From positions 124,001 to 188,000 of the forward strand of contig JAHDYR010000022.1 in assembly GCA_019828565.1 (NCBI GenBank): 64,000 nt of DNA, given 5' to 3'. The notes under the pieces are model-generated. The model saw only the letters and a list, made by a program, of their open reading frames with translations, did not search any database and was not told the DNA's origin. The stretch is from Carpediemonas membranifera (taxonomy: Eukaryota > Fornicata). The stretch's first letter is position 1; each line of letters starts with the position of its first letter. A program made the translations under genes and the position numbers. Shown one piece after another: positions 1 to 11,800 of the stretch.

Positions 1-1
1 C

Positions 2-913
2 GTTGTAGCCGATACCGGCGACTTCCAGTCCATCAAGGGCCTCGGTGTCCGCGATTCAACGACGAACCCTTCTCTCATCCTCCAGGCGGTGCAAAAGCCC
101 GAATACAAGCATCTCCTGCAGCAAGCAGTCGATATGGCCGAGAACAAGGACGACAGCAGTGAGATCGTCGACTGCCTCCTCGTCGTCTTCGCCTCTGAGA
201 TCACCAAGCTTCTCCCCGCGGAGGGTCGTGTGAGCGTTGAGGTCGACGCCCGCCTGTCCTTCGATACCGAGGCAACCATCGCCAAGGCGCGTTCGATCAT
301 CGCCCGACTTGAGGCCCACGGTATTCCCCGCTCGAAGATCCTCATCAAGATCGCCTCCACCTGGGAGGGGCTGCAGGCGGGTATCGCGCTCGAGAAGGAG
401 GGTATCCACTGCAACTTGACCCTTCTCTTCTCCATCGCCCAGGCTGCTGTGGCTGGTCACGGCGGGGTGACGCTGGTTAGCCCATTCGTTGGCCGTATTC
501 TAGACTACTACAAGTCGGTCGCCCCCGACGCCGACTACAGCGGCGCCTCGGACCCTGGTGTCCAGAGTGTAACTGCCATCTTCAACTACTTCAAGAAGAA
601 CAGCATCCAGACTCAGATTATGGGGGCCAGTTTCCGGTCTGTTTCTGAGATCAAGGAGCTGGTTGGGTGCGACCTCCTCACCATCGCCCCTAAACTGCTC
701 GAGGAGCTTGCCGGAAGTGACTCGGGCCTGACTGTCAAGCTCGACGCCGCTAAGGCCAAGCAGGCTGATGTGCCCAGCATCAAGGTGGACGAGAAGAGCT
801 TCCGCTGGATGATGAATGAAGACGCGATGGCTACCAACAAACTTGCCGAGGGAATCCGCAAGTTTACCGTCGATATCCTCAAGCTCGAGAGTATGATAAA
901 ATCCATGAAGTAA
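2..913 (+). CDS. TAL: Transaldolase, 5' end cut by window edge
   Basis: Transaldolase moves a dihydroxyacetone unit between sugar phosphates in the cytosolic, non-oxidative pentose phosphate pathway. The frame is already open at base 2, so the true start lies to the left and about 15-20 residues are missing. The first visible residues include VVADTGDF and DSTTNPSLIL, the typical N-terminal strand of class I transaldolase. ILIKIASTWEG around base 345 carries the Schiff-base lysine (second K). GVTLVSPFVGRI and the late FTVDILKLE are also family-like. About 304 residues are visible, close to the usual length of roughly 315. It ends at TAA and converges on cyclin B with a 69-bp gap. There is no sign of disruption. 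Confidence 0.95.
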   Translation, partial: VVADTGDFQSIKGLGVRDSTTNPSLILQAVQKPEYKHLLQQAVDMAENKDDSSEIVDCLLVVFASEITKLLPAEGRVSVEVDARLSFDTEATIAKARSIIARLEAHGIPRSKILIKIASTWEGLQAGIALEKEGIHCNLTLLFSIAQAAVAGHGGVTLVSPFVGRILDYYKSVAPDADYSGASDPGVQSVTAIFNYFKKNSIQTQIMGASFRSVSEIKELVGCDLLTIAPKLLEELAGSDSGLTVKLDAAKAKQADVPSIKVDEKSFRWMMNEDAMATNKLAEGIRKFTVDILKLESMIKSMK

Positions 914-982
914 ATCGACCGAATCCTATCTTATTTATACTGCGCCGTCCCGGCCAACGGTTCCGGCACTTCAATCATCTGA

Positions 983-2074
983 TTAGTACGAAATGAGGCG
1001 CGAGACCTGGACGTACCGGTCGCCGCTGTACTTGCGGTAGATGCCCTTGAGCCCGCTGCTGGGCACACGGTTGACGATGCCCTTGAGGTCCCCGACGACG
1101 GCGCTCAGGTCGTCATGGCTGTAGCCGCTGTACTTGGTCAGGAGAGGTGTCCACACTGCTGGCCTGCGGACAATCTTGTGAGCCAGCATCACACAGCCGG
1201 CGGCAACCTCGGAGGGGAGGTACTTGGCCATGCCGGCCTCCTGGTTGGCGAGCTCCGCGAGGTAGAAGGCGAGGTATCTGTCGCGGGTCGACATATCAGC
1301 GACCTTGGCGAAGCGGCGAAGGAAGGTGATGGACGTGGGGTTCGAGAGGTTGAAGCCCGTGACCTTGAGCAGCATGCGCTCCATGGAGAACATCGACTTC
1401 TGGTCGACCCCAGGAGCCATACGAACGAACGAGCGGACTGAGGGAGTGTAGCTCTCCTCGAACTTGGAGGCGAGCCAGAGAGAGGTGATGCCGACGAGCT
1501 GAAGCTTGGCCTCGGCTACCTGCTTCTTGGCCAGGAATCTGTCGAGGATATTGACCGCGAGGAAGGCGGACTCATTAGCGAGCTTGAGGCGGTGGTGGAC
1601 GTCGACCATCCAGTCGACGATGGCAGCCCTCATCTGAGCGTTGATCGATGTCTGTCTGGAGATGAAGTCTGTGGGCACACGGTATTCGGCAGACTTCTCC
1701 TGCTGACGAAGGTAGGCGTAGATCTCCTTGACGTATACGGGGGCAGCCAGGGGGTTGCCCTGGTCGACGAGGTCGATGTCTTCCAGGTCGTTTGAGTTGA
1801 GGGCGTCGACGACGGTGGAGCCGGACTTCTTGATCTCGGGGTTGGGCGCCTGGTTCGTGGGGGCTGCGAGGCCAGCAGCGCCGAACATGCTCGAGGGCTT
1901 AGCAAATGAGTAAGGCTGCGCAGCAGGCGCCTTATGCTCAGTTCTTTCGGGCTTGAGATGCCCAACGCCCTGGAGATTCGTCACGGTGTTGTTCTGAAGA
2001 CCACGGCAATCCTTCTGGAAGCGCGTCGCGTATGAGGGCATAAATGAGTGCAAATTGGGGTTTCTGTTGAACAT
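983..2074 (-). CDS. CCNB: B-type mitotic cyclin
   Basis: This is a regulatory subunit of a mitotic cyclin-dependent kinase. The N-terminal cyclin box includes MRAAIVDWMVDVHHRL, ILDRFL, LQLVGITSLWLASKFEE and the C-terminal box FLRRFAKVADM, all in the order seen in cyclin B. The chosen start is the ATG at 2074, giving 363 residues. Another in-frame ATG lies at 2185, and the frame stays open to 2275, where the codon is GTG. The 2075-2185 stretch is AT-richer and looks untranslated, so the later start is preferred but not proven. No clear RxxL destruction box is visible in the N-terminus. The gene is transcribed away from the Ras gene, so the two probably share the 2075-2574 intergenic region. 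Confidence 0.9.
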   Translation of the reverse strand: MFNRNPNLHSFMPSYATRFQKDCRGLQNNTVTNLQGVGHLKPERTEHKAPAAQPYSFAKPSSMFGAAGLAAPTNQAPNPEIKKSGSTVVDALNSNDLEDIDLVDQGNPLAAPVYVKEIYAYLRQQEKSAEYRVPTDFISRQTSINAQMRAAIVDWMVDVHHRLKLANESAFLAVNILDRFLAKKQVAEAKLQLVGITSLWLASKFEESYTPSVRSFVRMAPGVDQKSMFSMERMLLKVTGFNLSNPTSITFLRRFAKVADMSTRDRYLAFYLAELANQEAGMAKYLPSEVAAGCVMLAHKIVRRPAVWTPLLTKYSGYSHDDLSAVVGDLKGIVNRVPSSGLKGIYRKYSGDRYVQVSRLISY

Positions 2075-2574
2075 GAACGACAACGGATGGCTAACAGCTG
2101 AGATAGCTGGGAAATTTGTCGAATTCTGCGACTTGGTCGACTCAGCACGAAAAAAATCTTGGAAATCGCGACTTGCATGGACCATCAAGAGTGCCGTCGG
2201 GTATTCAGCTGGCACCTCATGGTTTGGTCCGCCGCTGTCTTGAAATTTTGACTGCCGCCGTGAATGCCTCGACACGAGTGCTGTCTAGCTCAGCTGCGTG
2301 GACCGAGCGGCGATGGCTGAACTGACCATCCTCGCTGTGTTATCCTCCACAGACATCCAATTGGAAATGCCATTGTACCCCGAAAAATGCCATGGGTGAC
2401 CATACGCCCGCGGATTTCCCCGTCTTTTGCCTCAGCAATAAGTGTAATCATCCAGCGATTAGTCCGCCTTTGAGATGCTGGAAACGTGTATTCTCATTTC
2501 AGTGAGTCAAAAACTTTGCCTTTTGACTCGGATAAATTGAGATCAAGGTGCAGTTTATGGCATGCGAGTGCATA

Positions 2575-3206
2575 ATGTCACTTTCGCAAGCAAAAATTGT
2601 AGTTATGGGTTCCGGCGGTGTCGGTAAGAGTGCCATCACTGTCAGATTCGTGAAGGGCAAGTTCGTCGCCAAATATGACCCCACAATCCAGGTTTGTTCC
2701 CTTTCTTTCCATTGGGATTCATCTCTTGATGGAATACTATCCTTTTTCTAACACAGGACTTCTACAAGAAGCAGGTGGATTGCGGCGGCGAGGCCATTCT
2801 CCTCGACATCCTCGACACTGCGGGCCAGGAGGAGTACTCGTCCCTCCGCGACCAGTACATGCGCGATGCCAATGGTTTCGTCCTTGTCTACTCTGTTACC
2901 TCCCAGGCGTCCTTCGACGACTGCCGCACTCTCCGCGAGCAGATCCTCCGCGTCAAGGAGAAGACCGAGGTTCCCCTCATCCTTGTCGGCAACAAGTCCG
3001 ATCTCGACGAGGAGCGCGCCGTCTCCGAAGAGGAGGGCAAGGCTCTTGCCGAGGAGTTCGGCTGCCTGTTCATAGAGACCTCTGCCAAGGAGGACATCAA
3101 CATCGAGCAGACCTTCATGGACCTGACGACCAAGGTGCTCGAGGAAGAGGCCAAGAACCCCACCAAGCCCGCCAAGAAGAGCGGCGGTGGCTGCCTCGTG
3201 CTCTAA
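2575..3206 (+). CDS. RAS: Ras/Rap-type small GTPase, one intron
   Basis: This is a membrane-anchored GTP switch. The coding sequence is 2575..2691 joined to 2757..3206, 188 residues. All G motifs are present: GSGGVGKS (P-loop), YDPTIQ (switch I effector, split from DFYKK by the intron), [15 protein letters not shown] (switch II), NKSD and ETSAK. The C-terminus GGGCLVL is a CaaX box, and a final leucine usually favours geranylgeranylation. The start at 2575 fits the normal short N-terminus; an in-frame ATG at 2557 and a GTG at 2548 are less likely. Joining the exons restores an uninterrupted Ras fold. Confidence 0.95.
2692..2756 (+). other. Spliceosomal intron, 65 bp, in Ras gene
   Basis: It begins GTTTGT and ends TTCTAACACAG. 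The branch-point-like CTAAC abuts the 3' splice site, as in Giardia and Trichomonas introns. Removal joins the effector loop YDPTIQ to DFYKKQ without a gap; reading through gives a stop. Confidence 0.93.
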
Positions 3207-3349
3207 GGCTGGTGCTACTATATGTTTAAAGAATTTGAAGGACGGAGGCAGGCTTTCATATGGTGGGCAAGACACACTCCATAAGCGATCAATGCTGACT
3301 TCTTGTACCCTCGTGCGACCATCGCGCCGCCGCCAAAATTCTCACGACA

Positions 3350-4267
3350 ATGGCTTCGACGATGCTCTTCAAACACGGGCCTCTGAGGAGAAGGACATTA
3401 TCTACAGACGATTTGAAGATGAATGCTTGCCCAAATGATGCTGCAAACGCTCTCACGCCCTCGTTGTCCTCGTTGGCATCTCGTACGAAGTCCGCACGGC
3501 CTGCTAGCGCACAACGGGCAAGATCCGTGGGACAGAGAACGACTACATATACTACAGAACGAAGAACTAGCCGATCGAGGGCTCCATTTGCAACTGCTCA
3601 GCTTCTTGCCGACTGGCAGCAAAAGAGTCGGTCCCAACAGGAGACAGGGACACTTTCGCTGGTCCATGTGACGCGCACCACGCTATTGGAACGCAGATCC
3701 ACCACCATGCGTGATATATTCCGCCCCTTGCCCCTGCATGGCAGCTCCACGCTCGAGCCCCAGCAGGCTATGGCCGTTGACAACCTTGGGGAAACCAACA
3801 CTACCGCTGTGGACCTCAGTCAACCGCCGACTGAGACCGTATACCTCCAGCAGGCTCGGTCCGCTAAGGATCGCCTTGCTGCAGAGCTCGCTGAGCTTAG
3901 GCGGCGCGAGAGAGCGCTGTCACAGAGGCCACACGCGCCAATCATCGCTTCAGCATCCATGTTGAGTGCATTTTATGACAATGAGCAACCAACACATCTG
4001 ATATCACCCCGCAATAGGGGTCAGCTGACCGCCCCTCAGAGTACAATGACCAACAGCAGACGCGACACACATGCGCAATCTAACTGTGAGGTATCGGTCC
4101 CGAAGTCGCGAGATAGAGTATCATGGAAAGTCGATGTTGATGTTGTGAAGGGAATACGCCGTGTTGTTAGAACAGGTGATGAGTTGAGAGTGTCTTTCAT
4201 TAATGGGACAGCCTGCGCCCTGTTTGCTGCACATCTAGAGATGCTCAAGGAGAGCTTGTTCGTATAG
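3350..4267 (+). CDS. Hypothetical protein, 305 residues
   Basis: No family is recognised. The first 120 residues are rich in Ser, Thr, Arg and Ala and look disordered and basic. Residues around 165-195 (QARSAKDRLAAELAELRRRERAL) form a short charged helix or coiled coil. The C-terminal 60 residues (VSWKVDVDVVKGIRRVVRTG, then RVSFINGTACALF) look folded and beta-rich. The start is an ATG at 3350, 144 bp after the Ras stop on the same strand. Codon use resembles the neighbours in the second half and less so in the first. A real gene is likely because of its length and the ordered C-terminus, but no role can be assigned. Confidence 0.6.
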   Translation: MASTMLFKHGPLRRRTLSTDDLKMNACPNDAANALTPSLSSLASRTKSARPASAQRARSVGQRTTTYTTERRTSRSRAPFATAQLLADWQQKSRSQQETGTLSLVHVTRTTLLERRSTTMRDIFRPLPLHGSSTLEPQQAMAVDNLGETNTTAVDLSQPPTETVYLQQARSAKDRLAAELAELRRRERALSQRPHAPIIASASMLSAFYDNEQPTHLISPRNRGQLTAPQSTMTNSRRDTHAQSNCEVSVPKSRDRVSWKVDVDVVKGIRRVVRTGDELRVSFINGTACALFAAHLEMLKESLFV

Positions 4268-4709
4268 ACCATAGCCCTGTAAATGCCGTCGTGGGCAGTT
4301 GTCTGCTTTTGTTCATGCTGTCATGATCAGGGAGGACTGGTCCCACCCACCCCTGGTAATGCTGCTGTGTGGATCTGGATATGCCCGAAAAGGGATGCAC
4401 GCTGCCATCGCCATTGGGCGCGAATGTGCGCCGAATTGCTCAAGTCAGTCTTGAGCGGTCAACGCACTCACAACAATTTCACCAGTTCCTGACGAAACCA
4501 CACGTTGACTTGGCTACACAGCAGAGTTGGCTGGGATGTAAGTGCTCATGAACGAGGCCGTGGCCGCGCGAGTCTACCACGCCCGGCGGACAACAACCCA
4601 GGCGGCGCAAGCCGTCGATATTTGCGGACGTGAGAACTTCACGGCAGTAAATATCCTTCCCCCCCCATTGGTTTGCACAGCGGATGAGCTAGTGCGGATG
4701 TGTCAGACA
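4268..4709. other. Intergenic, no gene seen
   Basis: Only short overlapping frames without a protein-like pattern are present. Near 4661 lies a run of eight C residues preceded by GTAAATA; a similar GTAAATAC followed by a nine-C run occurs at about 4891-4913. Confidence 0.5.
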
Positions 4710-5378
4710 TCCGCTGCAAGAAAAAATTCCTGTCACAGGACCATCACTGGCACCTGCGCGCGCCGATCAATGTGCACTTTAGGTCACACTTCGAAACGCA
4801 TCGGCAGGTGTCGGAGCCGTTTCGGACCTGACCGGATCGCGAGACGAGGATTTACCCGGGTCTGTCATAAGAGCTCGGGGAAGCCACCCGAAGTAAATAC
4901 TCGCCCCCCCCCTTTTGGTTGGATTTAAGAGGAGGGCTCTCTGTTATAGAGCCACACTTTGTGGATGTCGAGGCACTCGGAAACAAAATCTGCATCAGCC
5001 GGGATTCGAACCCGGGTCCACACGATGGCAACGTGCGATGATACCCCTACACCACTGATGCTTGCATACCGTCGTAGACGCGATGCGTAAGTACGCCTCG
5101 GGGCGTGGTACAGACCCAGATGGATTACCGGCCATCTGGTGCAAATATTCGAGAGAGATCGAATACTGACCAAATATTCGAATCAAATCTACGGTCCAGT
5201 TCAGACCAATTTTACCAAGGGGTTAAAACCCTATTCCTCGGTAGTTCCGAGAAGATGGGCGACGCACAGCCCCCCGTGACACTGGAGAGCCTGGAGGTCA
5301 GAGCATGTTTCCCATCAATCTCGGGTATAAATATGATCTAATCAATTGGAGACTTCGACCGTAGTCGACTGCAAGTCG
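4710..5378 (+). mobile_element. Internally deleted DIRS-like element copy with tRNA-Gly
   Basis: Bases 4966-5297 match 55348-55678, the left end of the DIRS-like element, almost base for base. The match runs through the tRNA-Gly and into the first codons of the gag-like ORF (MGDAQPPVTLESLE at about 5254). After a short unrelated join, 5341-5378 matches 62493-62530, the right end of the same element, with one mismatch. The locus is therefore left end plus right end with about 6.8 kb of internal sequence missing. A 19-base block at 4710-4728 also matches 55330-55348, but here 238 bp separate it from the rest. The ends are seen in the sequence; calling it a non-autonomous derivative is inference. 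Confidence 0.75.
4991..5061 (-). tRNA. tRNA-Gly(GCC)
   Basis: On the minus strand the 71-nt cloverleaf starts GCATCAG, which pairs with CTGATGC at the 3' end, followed by discriminator A. The anticodon stem CACG/CGTG holds a 7-base loop TTGCCAT with anticodon GCC. The T arm contains GGTTCGAATCC (B box) and the D arm TGGTGTAGGGG (A box). CCA is not encoded. An identical copy lies at 55373-55443. It sits inside a repeated element end, so it may travel with that element. Confidence 0.95.
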
Positions 5379-5890
5379 AAAGTTCTGGAACTTGTAGATT
5401 TTACTTGACATACCTGGTAGTGGAGCCTGACACTCAGCCAAAATTCAACCAGGTCCAACTTCTCGGCCATATGCGTGACCATACGAGTTTTGGGTCATTT
5501 GACAAGTTCAAACTCTGGAGAAGGACACCGCGGCGACCTGTCGTCGATGTGGTCGTCTCACAGACGAACAATGTCTGGATCCGGGACAGGGCATCTCAGT
5601 ACAAGATGTACACTTGATGTTTGGACTGGAACAGTGTCGCGTTCAGATGTTTTGAATGCTTGTGGGTCTGCCCCACTGCTGGTAGCGACGTACTGGCTAC
5701 AATCTTGACACTCTTGGCTCAAGTCTCACTTCAGACGAGACCAATCAACTTCTTAACATTGCTCAAGAATGGCTGAGCGGTCGTCCCTCACAAATACTCG
5801 AGGCTTGACATAACATGCACCTAGTATCTGATCAGATAGTCAACCCAATACAGCCAGTTAGCTTATTAAACAACTTTACAACGGTATAGC
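5379..5890. other. Intergenic, no gene seen
   Basis: No convincing reading frame, RNA gene or repeat was found. The last 100 bp are AT-rich and form the 3' flank of the C2-repeat gene. Confidence 0.5.
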
Positions 5891-8800
5891 TTACCCTAGG
5901 AGCTGTGCATCCTTGAAAATGAGCTTGCCGGCGTTTCTGCGAAGTGTGGCGTGGAACCCTGCCTTCTTGATCACGAACTGATGCTTACATCCCCAGGCGA
6001 TCTCAGCGAGAGTGATGCCACTGACAAAACCGATGGCGTCGTTGCTAGAAACACGATCACTGTCCATGACGTTGAAGTCGAGACACTCATGCCAACCAGC
6101 GAGCTTCGTCAGGTCAAGAGTGAACGGCGCCCACACCGGGGCGCTGTTGTCCTTGATAGACTCGGTCGAGAACACTTCAGAACCATCAGATGTGCGAGTG
6201 ATCTTCACGAGAGCATCAGCAGCACTCATAGCGTCGCCGGAGAGCAGGTCGACGGCAGCCAGGGTCAGTGTGAGATGCTTGGGGGCGGCGGGGGCCTCCT
6301 TCGGCACCAGCATCTTAACAGGCTCGACCCCTGCGTTGTTGAAGAGGTTATCGACCTTGCCGCGGGACTCTGCCCGGCCGACAACCTTAGCCTCCGCGGC
6401 ATACGACCTAACGTGAAGCCCCTTGCTGACGCGAGCAAACCGGAGTCTCGGCACGTTAGGGCAGAGAAGCTCGCGGATTGAGACCTCGGTCTTGCCGACA
6501 AGGGAGTGGTCGGCATCTGAGTCCCAGTCCCACAGTTCGAGGGTGAGAAGCGAGTCAATACCGCCTACAAGCTCGGGGATGAGGGTTACCTCGAATGTGG
6601 GTGTTGACTGGTTCATCTTGACCTCAGTGCGGAGTACCACACCCGCATTGGCCAGAGCGACGGCCATGGCGGGTGAGGGCTCGGCAGCATGAACGCCAGT
6701 AGGAAGCATGGCGTGGGTAGCACTGACCTCACTGGTGTAGGGACCGTAAACGGACCTCTGCTTGAACGCCTTTGCCGTGCCCATCGGGAGGAGAGCAGCG
6801 TGGCTCCTGGTCTCACCCTTCTGGCTGAAAGTCACCGGGTTGGACAGCAGGGGGCCTGTCACAGTTAGGAAGGGGTCGTTCTTCGACAGGGCGTCCTTGC
6901 GGTCCATCTTGCCAAATTCCAGGGTGACCTTGACTGTCGTTGGGTGGGTCAGTGCTGAGCCGACTACTACTTCCCCAGCGGTCATGTCAGCATACTCGGG
7001 CAGGACCTCAGTGGCACTGATGACTGAGAGAATGCCCCGGTTCTTGCGGAGAAGGCCGGCGCCACCGTCGTTCTGAAGCACCACCATGGCCTCTGGGACA
7101 GTCAGCTGCTGCAGGGTGACATGCGCCTTGCCGATGAGGCTGTCGGCAGAGATACTGTCGTAATCCCAGAGTTCAATGGTGAATGTTGAAGTCAGGGAGC
7201 CGACAGATGCGGAGTCAATCTGGAATGGAGCAAACACGGGGGTGAGTGATTGCTTGATTGTCTCAGTTCTATAAATGATATGCTCTGGAGCGTTCTTATA
7301 CATCCTTCCCTTGACAACCAAGTATGGATCCGACTTACGAAGGGCGCCATCCATTCTTGGTATGTTCTTGCCCTCGAGCTGTAGCTTGTAGGCGACGGGG
7401 AGGGTACGGGGGTCAGCGCGGTCACACGATGTCATGGTGAGAGTGCCAGCATTACGGCCAACCCGACCCTTCTCCAGTGGCATGGCCCAAGGGAACCGGA
7501 CCATTGTTCTGAGGTTCATGAGACGGAAGCTGAATGCGGTGATCTCACTGATCTTTGAGAGGGCGCCGCTCTTTTCCCAATCGCTGATTCTGACAGTGAG
7601 GGGAGCATACATCCCACCGCAACGGGCAACGTCGAGGTAAATGGGTGTGAAGTCGGCATTAAGGGTTCGACGATGTACCTCAGATTGATACAAGATCTCG
7701 TCATCCTCTGATATGATCTGGAGCACAGGGTCGGCGCCAGTGCTCATGTCCATGCGGGTGAGCTTGGTCACAGAGAAGGAAACCATCGCTGCAAGGGGCG
7801 GCTCGACGTCAGCAGCTTCGTCGATGGACATCATCCGCTTCACGGCGACGTTGAGCTTGCCGCTGTTGTGGTAGACGGGGTTCGTCTTCTTCTCGTCGTT
7901 GATGAGTACAGTGTCATAACCCGCCTTGCCCCGGTTCATGATGACCTTCACGGGGATCGAGCAGACACCAATGAGGTCGCTGGAGCCGTCCTTGTCGCTG
8001 TCACTGATCTCAATCTCGAGATCGCTGTAGATACCACCCATATCTCTGAGAGTAAGCGTGACATCATCAAATGTCGGGTTGAGATCCCTGTTATGGACCT
8101 CTGAGCGATACACGAGGCGCCGCTCCCCCTTGCAGCCATAGGGCGTGCAGTAGATGTCGAGGAAAGGGTCTGACGATCGGGACACAGTGTCCTTCTTATC
8201 AAGGCCCTTGGCGTTGACGGTGAAGGTGATGGCGCCGGGCGGAGAGTAGATGTGCTCGGGCATGGTGTTGAGGGGGGCGACGGCGTCGACAGTGACGATA
8301 CCAGAGCCCTTGAGGGCCTGCAGGGGGCCTAAGCTCTTGCCCGCAGGTGTGATTGCCTGCCTGAACTCGGGTGTGATGAGCATTCTGAGTGTGGTGTTGA
8401 TGGAGCCGATGAGGGTGTCAGAGCCGTCTCTCTCGAAGTCGTAGAGCTCGAGTCTAATCAGCTGATCAATCCCACCGCACTCAGGAGAGAACACGGTGAC
8501 GGGGTCGAACGTGCAAGACTTCTTCCCGCGGTGGACCTCTGTCTCGAGGATGCGGCACTCAGTACCAGTTCGTCCAATGCCAGCCACAGCCTCCCTCTCC
8601 TCGGCGGGGAGGGGGTTGAGGACAAGCTCGAGAGGGATCTCGACAGGTCTGGTCTTGAACACAAGGTAGGGGTCTGACTTGGAGAGTCCCTCAACCTTAG
8701 GGACCTTGGCCACGGAAAGGGTAAGCTGGGCACCAGGCATGTCTGGTGCCAGGTCAGCAGGGGCGATGGTTCTAGCAGTAGTGACCTTGAGGACGCCTGA

Positions 8801-11800
8801 GTTGTTGTACTTTCTCACCATGTTACTGCCGTTCGGGTCGACCATGGGGATGAGGAAACCAGGCGTGAGCAGCGTGCGGGGCGTGACTACAGCCATGCCG
8901 ATGAGGTCCATGACGCCAGACTTATCGTAGTCCTGGACGACGAGGACGATTGGCTCATCTGGTCCGCCAGTAGAGGTGTAGCGGAGGAGGATGTTCTCGA
9001 ATGTCGGGCTCAAGTTGTTTTTGAACACGGCCGAGCGGTAGATGGGCACCTCGCACTTCTCAATCAACTCGGGGCCGAAGTTGACAGCGAAGTTCTCAGC
9101 AACGGCCTTAGCGCGCTTGTGGAAATCAGCGTATGAAGTCGGGTCGATCGCCGACTCACGAATGGCAGCGAGCTTCTTGTCATCGATAAAGGGCGTCTCA
9201 TCGCTAGGCAGCGCCATGACTGTGAGAACAGGGTCGGACTTGGAGAACTTGTCCTTGTTCTTGAAGCGTTTCACAGTCTCGAGGGTGAACTCGATAGCCG
9301 CATCGCCGGGGTCCTCCTCGATCACGTCAACCTTGTCGATGTTAAGGCAGAGTGTGGCCCTGCGCTTACGGACCTTCTTGTCGACGATTACAAGACTAAG
9401 TCTTGGGCAGTCGTCGATGAGATGAGAGAGCGTCGTGCTGGCATAGCCAAGCCTGTCATGCGAGCCGTCAGCGTCGTAGTCGAACACCTCAATGAGAAGA
9501 GGGGCATCAGCACCACCGCACTTCTCCGTCATGAGGGTAGCAGGACTAAATGTGGGGTTGTCATCGTTCATGCGGACCTCGGACGTGTAGAGGCAAACCG
9601 GCCGTCTGGGATAGTGCGTGGCCATGACGTTCTTGCCGAGCCTCGCCTTCATCTGGGCGATTGCAGCGTCCTCGTACTTGCTGGGCTGGGCGAAGGCGCT
9701 CACTCGGATGAAGAGGTCGACCTTAGTGGCCTCGATGCGGGGGACGTCCTTCATGCTGAAGGTGAGCGCATAGCCAGGCGCAACGGGCGGTCTGTGATCG
9801 ACGAAAGGCCCGCCGATCTCAACATGACCGAAGAGTTCTCCGGCGTTCCGGAAAGCCGACTTCCGGACTGCGCCCCAGATGGATTTCCTCTCGCTCTTGT
9901 CGGGCGACTTGAATATGAGGGGCATTCTCGCGTGTGAGACGGCCAACTCGTACAGAGAGGTGACTGTGCCGCCGATGGGCTTGTAAGCCTGACTCGTGCC
10001 GTGGAAGACCTCGATGATAAGTGCGTTATCAATGGAGCCACACATGGTGGGTGTCAGGGAGAAGGGCTTCCACTCAGGGTTGAAGGTGTCCTCGAGGATC
10101 TCAGATTGGTATATAGGGACGTAGAGAGGCGATTTGTCCTTCTTGGCGCCCTTGTGCAGGGCTGGGAGCGAGGGCTCGGCGTATACGATGAAGAACGGGT
10201 TAGAGCTCGTGGCCGCAGGACCGATGCCGTTCATCTTGAGCAAGTTCTTGGCACTGAGGGTGACGACGGCGGTTGAGACGTCCTTGCCCTTACCGAGGCT
10301 CTTGACGAAGGCAGATATGGAGGCAGGCTCGTGGGTGACATTGCTGAACGTAACGACTCCGTTGTTACGACGGACAAGCTTCTTCACGCTGAGGCCAGAG
10401 CCGTGGGCAGCTTCTCCGCTGGGCTCCAGCAGCGGGTAGGCCTTGTACCCCGAGCAGATGTTCCTGAGGGATGCGGTGAACATGCCGATATCGTCGTGGT
10501 CCCCGTTCTTCTCGTAATCCCGCACCCGCCACGTCAGCTGCTCGGAGAATGTTGCCCTGGCGTAGACAATGCCCTGGGGAGCGAGGCTAATGGAAGACCT
10601 GTCGAACTGAGGCGCGGTGCTGTTCATGACGACATTAGACCTGTACACGAGTTGGCCTGCAGAGTTCCTTACCTCGAGGAAAGGGTCTGCTATGTCGAGC
10701 CGCTCGCTCTTGAGCTTAGCAGCGGCCGCATCGAACTCTAGAACAAGGGGGTCGAGGAGTGGTTCGACGCTGGTAAGAACAGAGGAAACGACGACCGTGC
10801 CAGAGGACTTCAGCTTCCCTTCACGGTGCAGGGCGGCCTCGTGGGGTGCATCGGGGGACATCATCTGGCGCAGGGTGATCTCAGCTGACCCAATGAGCTC
10901 TGGGACACCGCCAATCTCGTAGTCGTTGACGGTAATGACGAGCAAGTCGTCGAGACCGGTGCTGCAGAGGTCGGGCAGACGGGGCATGTTCTGCCTGAGC
11001 CAGGTAAGGGCATTGGCGTCAGTACGGCCGCCGATCTCAGCAGTCTTGGCCTTGCGGGCTTTCATGGCAGCCTTGTAGTCGGAGCAGAAGTTGACACGGT
11101 GGAGCGGGATCGAGAACTGGTCCCACTCGGGGTTGAGATCATCCATCTTCACCTCAGAGCGGTAGATCTCAATATCCGGCTCAATCTTCCTGGCCAGAGT
11201 GAAATACGGATCAGATTTGGACGATTTCTTGAGAATGTTCTTGTCCATGTTCTGAAGCTTGAGGCCCTCGATCTTGAGGGTAGCGGAGAGCGGCGTGTCG
11301 ATGATAGGCTCAGCTTCTACATCAGGTCTGACGTTACCAATGTACATTCTGCCCCGGTGCTTTTGGGACTTATCGAGACGGTAGAGGAATGTGCGCTGTA
11401 CGTCGTCCACGCAGCACTGAGTGAGCACTCTATACGTCGTCACAGTCTCGGCGACGAGGTCGTTGTCGCCGTACTTGTCCCAGTCCATGATCTGGACCTT
11501 GATGAGGGCGTCAGGGCCTCCGCATGCCACTGCATCCAGCCTGATGCTCTCATACTTCGGATCCCGGTTGTTCATCTGCACCGCGCTCCTGTAAATCGTC
11601 ACCTCCTCCGCATGCCTCTCGAACGGCCCCCATGGTGCGGGCGGCACCAGGGGCATGGGGCAGGGGGGCTCAACAATGCCCTGCTGGTCCATAGGCAGGG
11701 TGACAGTGTGGGAGGGGGGGAGGATCGGGCGGGCAATGATCTCGAGATAGGGGTCGGTCTTGTCGGTGATGGATGAAGCAAGCTTCTCAAAACGGAAGTC

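Noticed and set aside
1237-1441. Plus-strand ORF at 1115-1441 and other frames opposite cyclin B
   Set aside because: Antisense shadow of a well-conserved gene.
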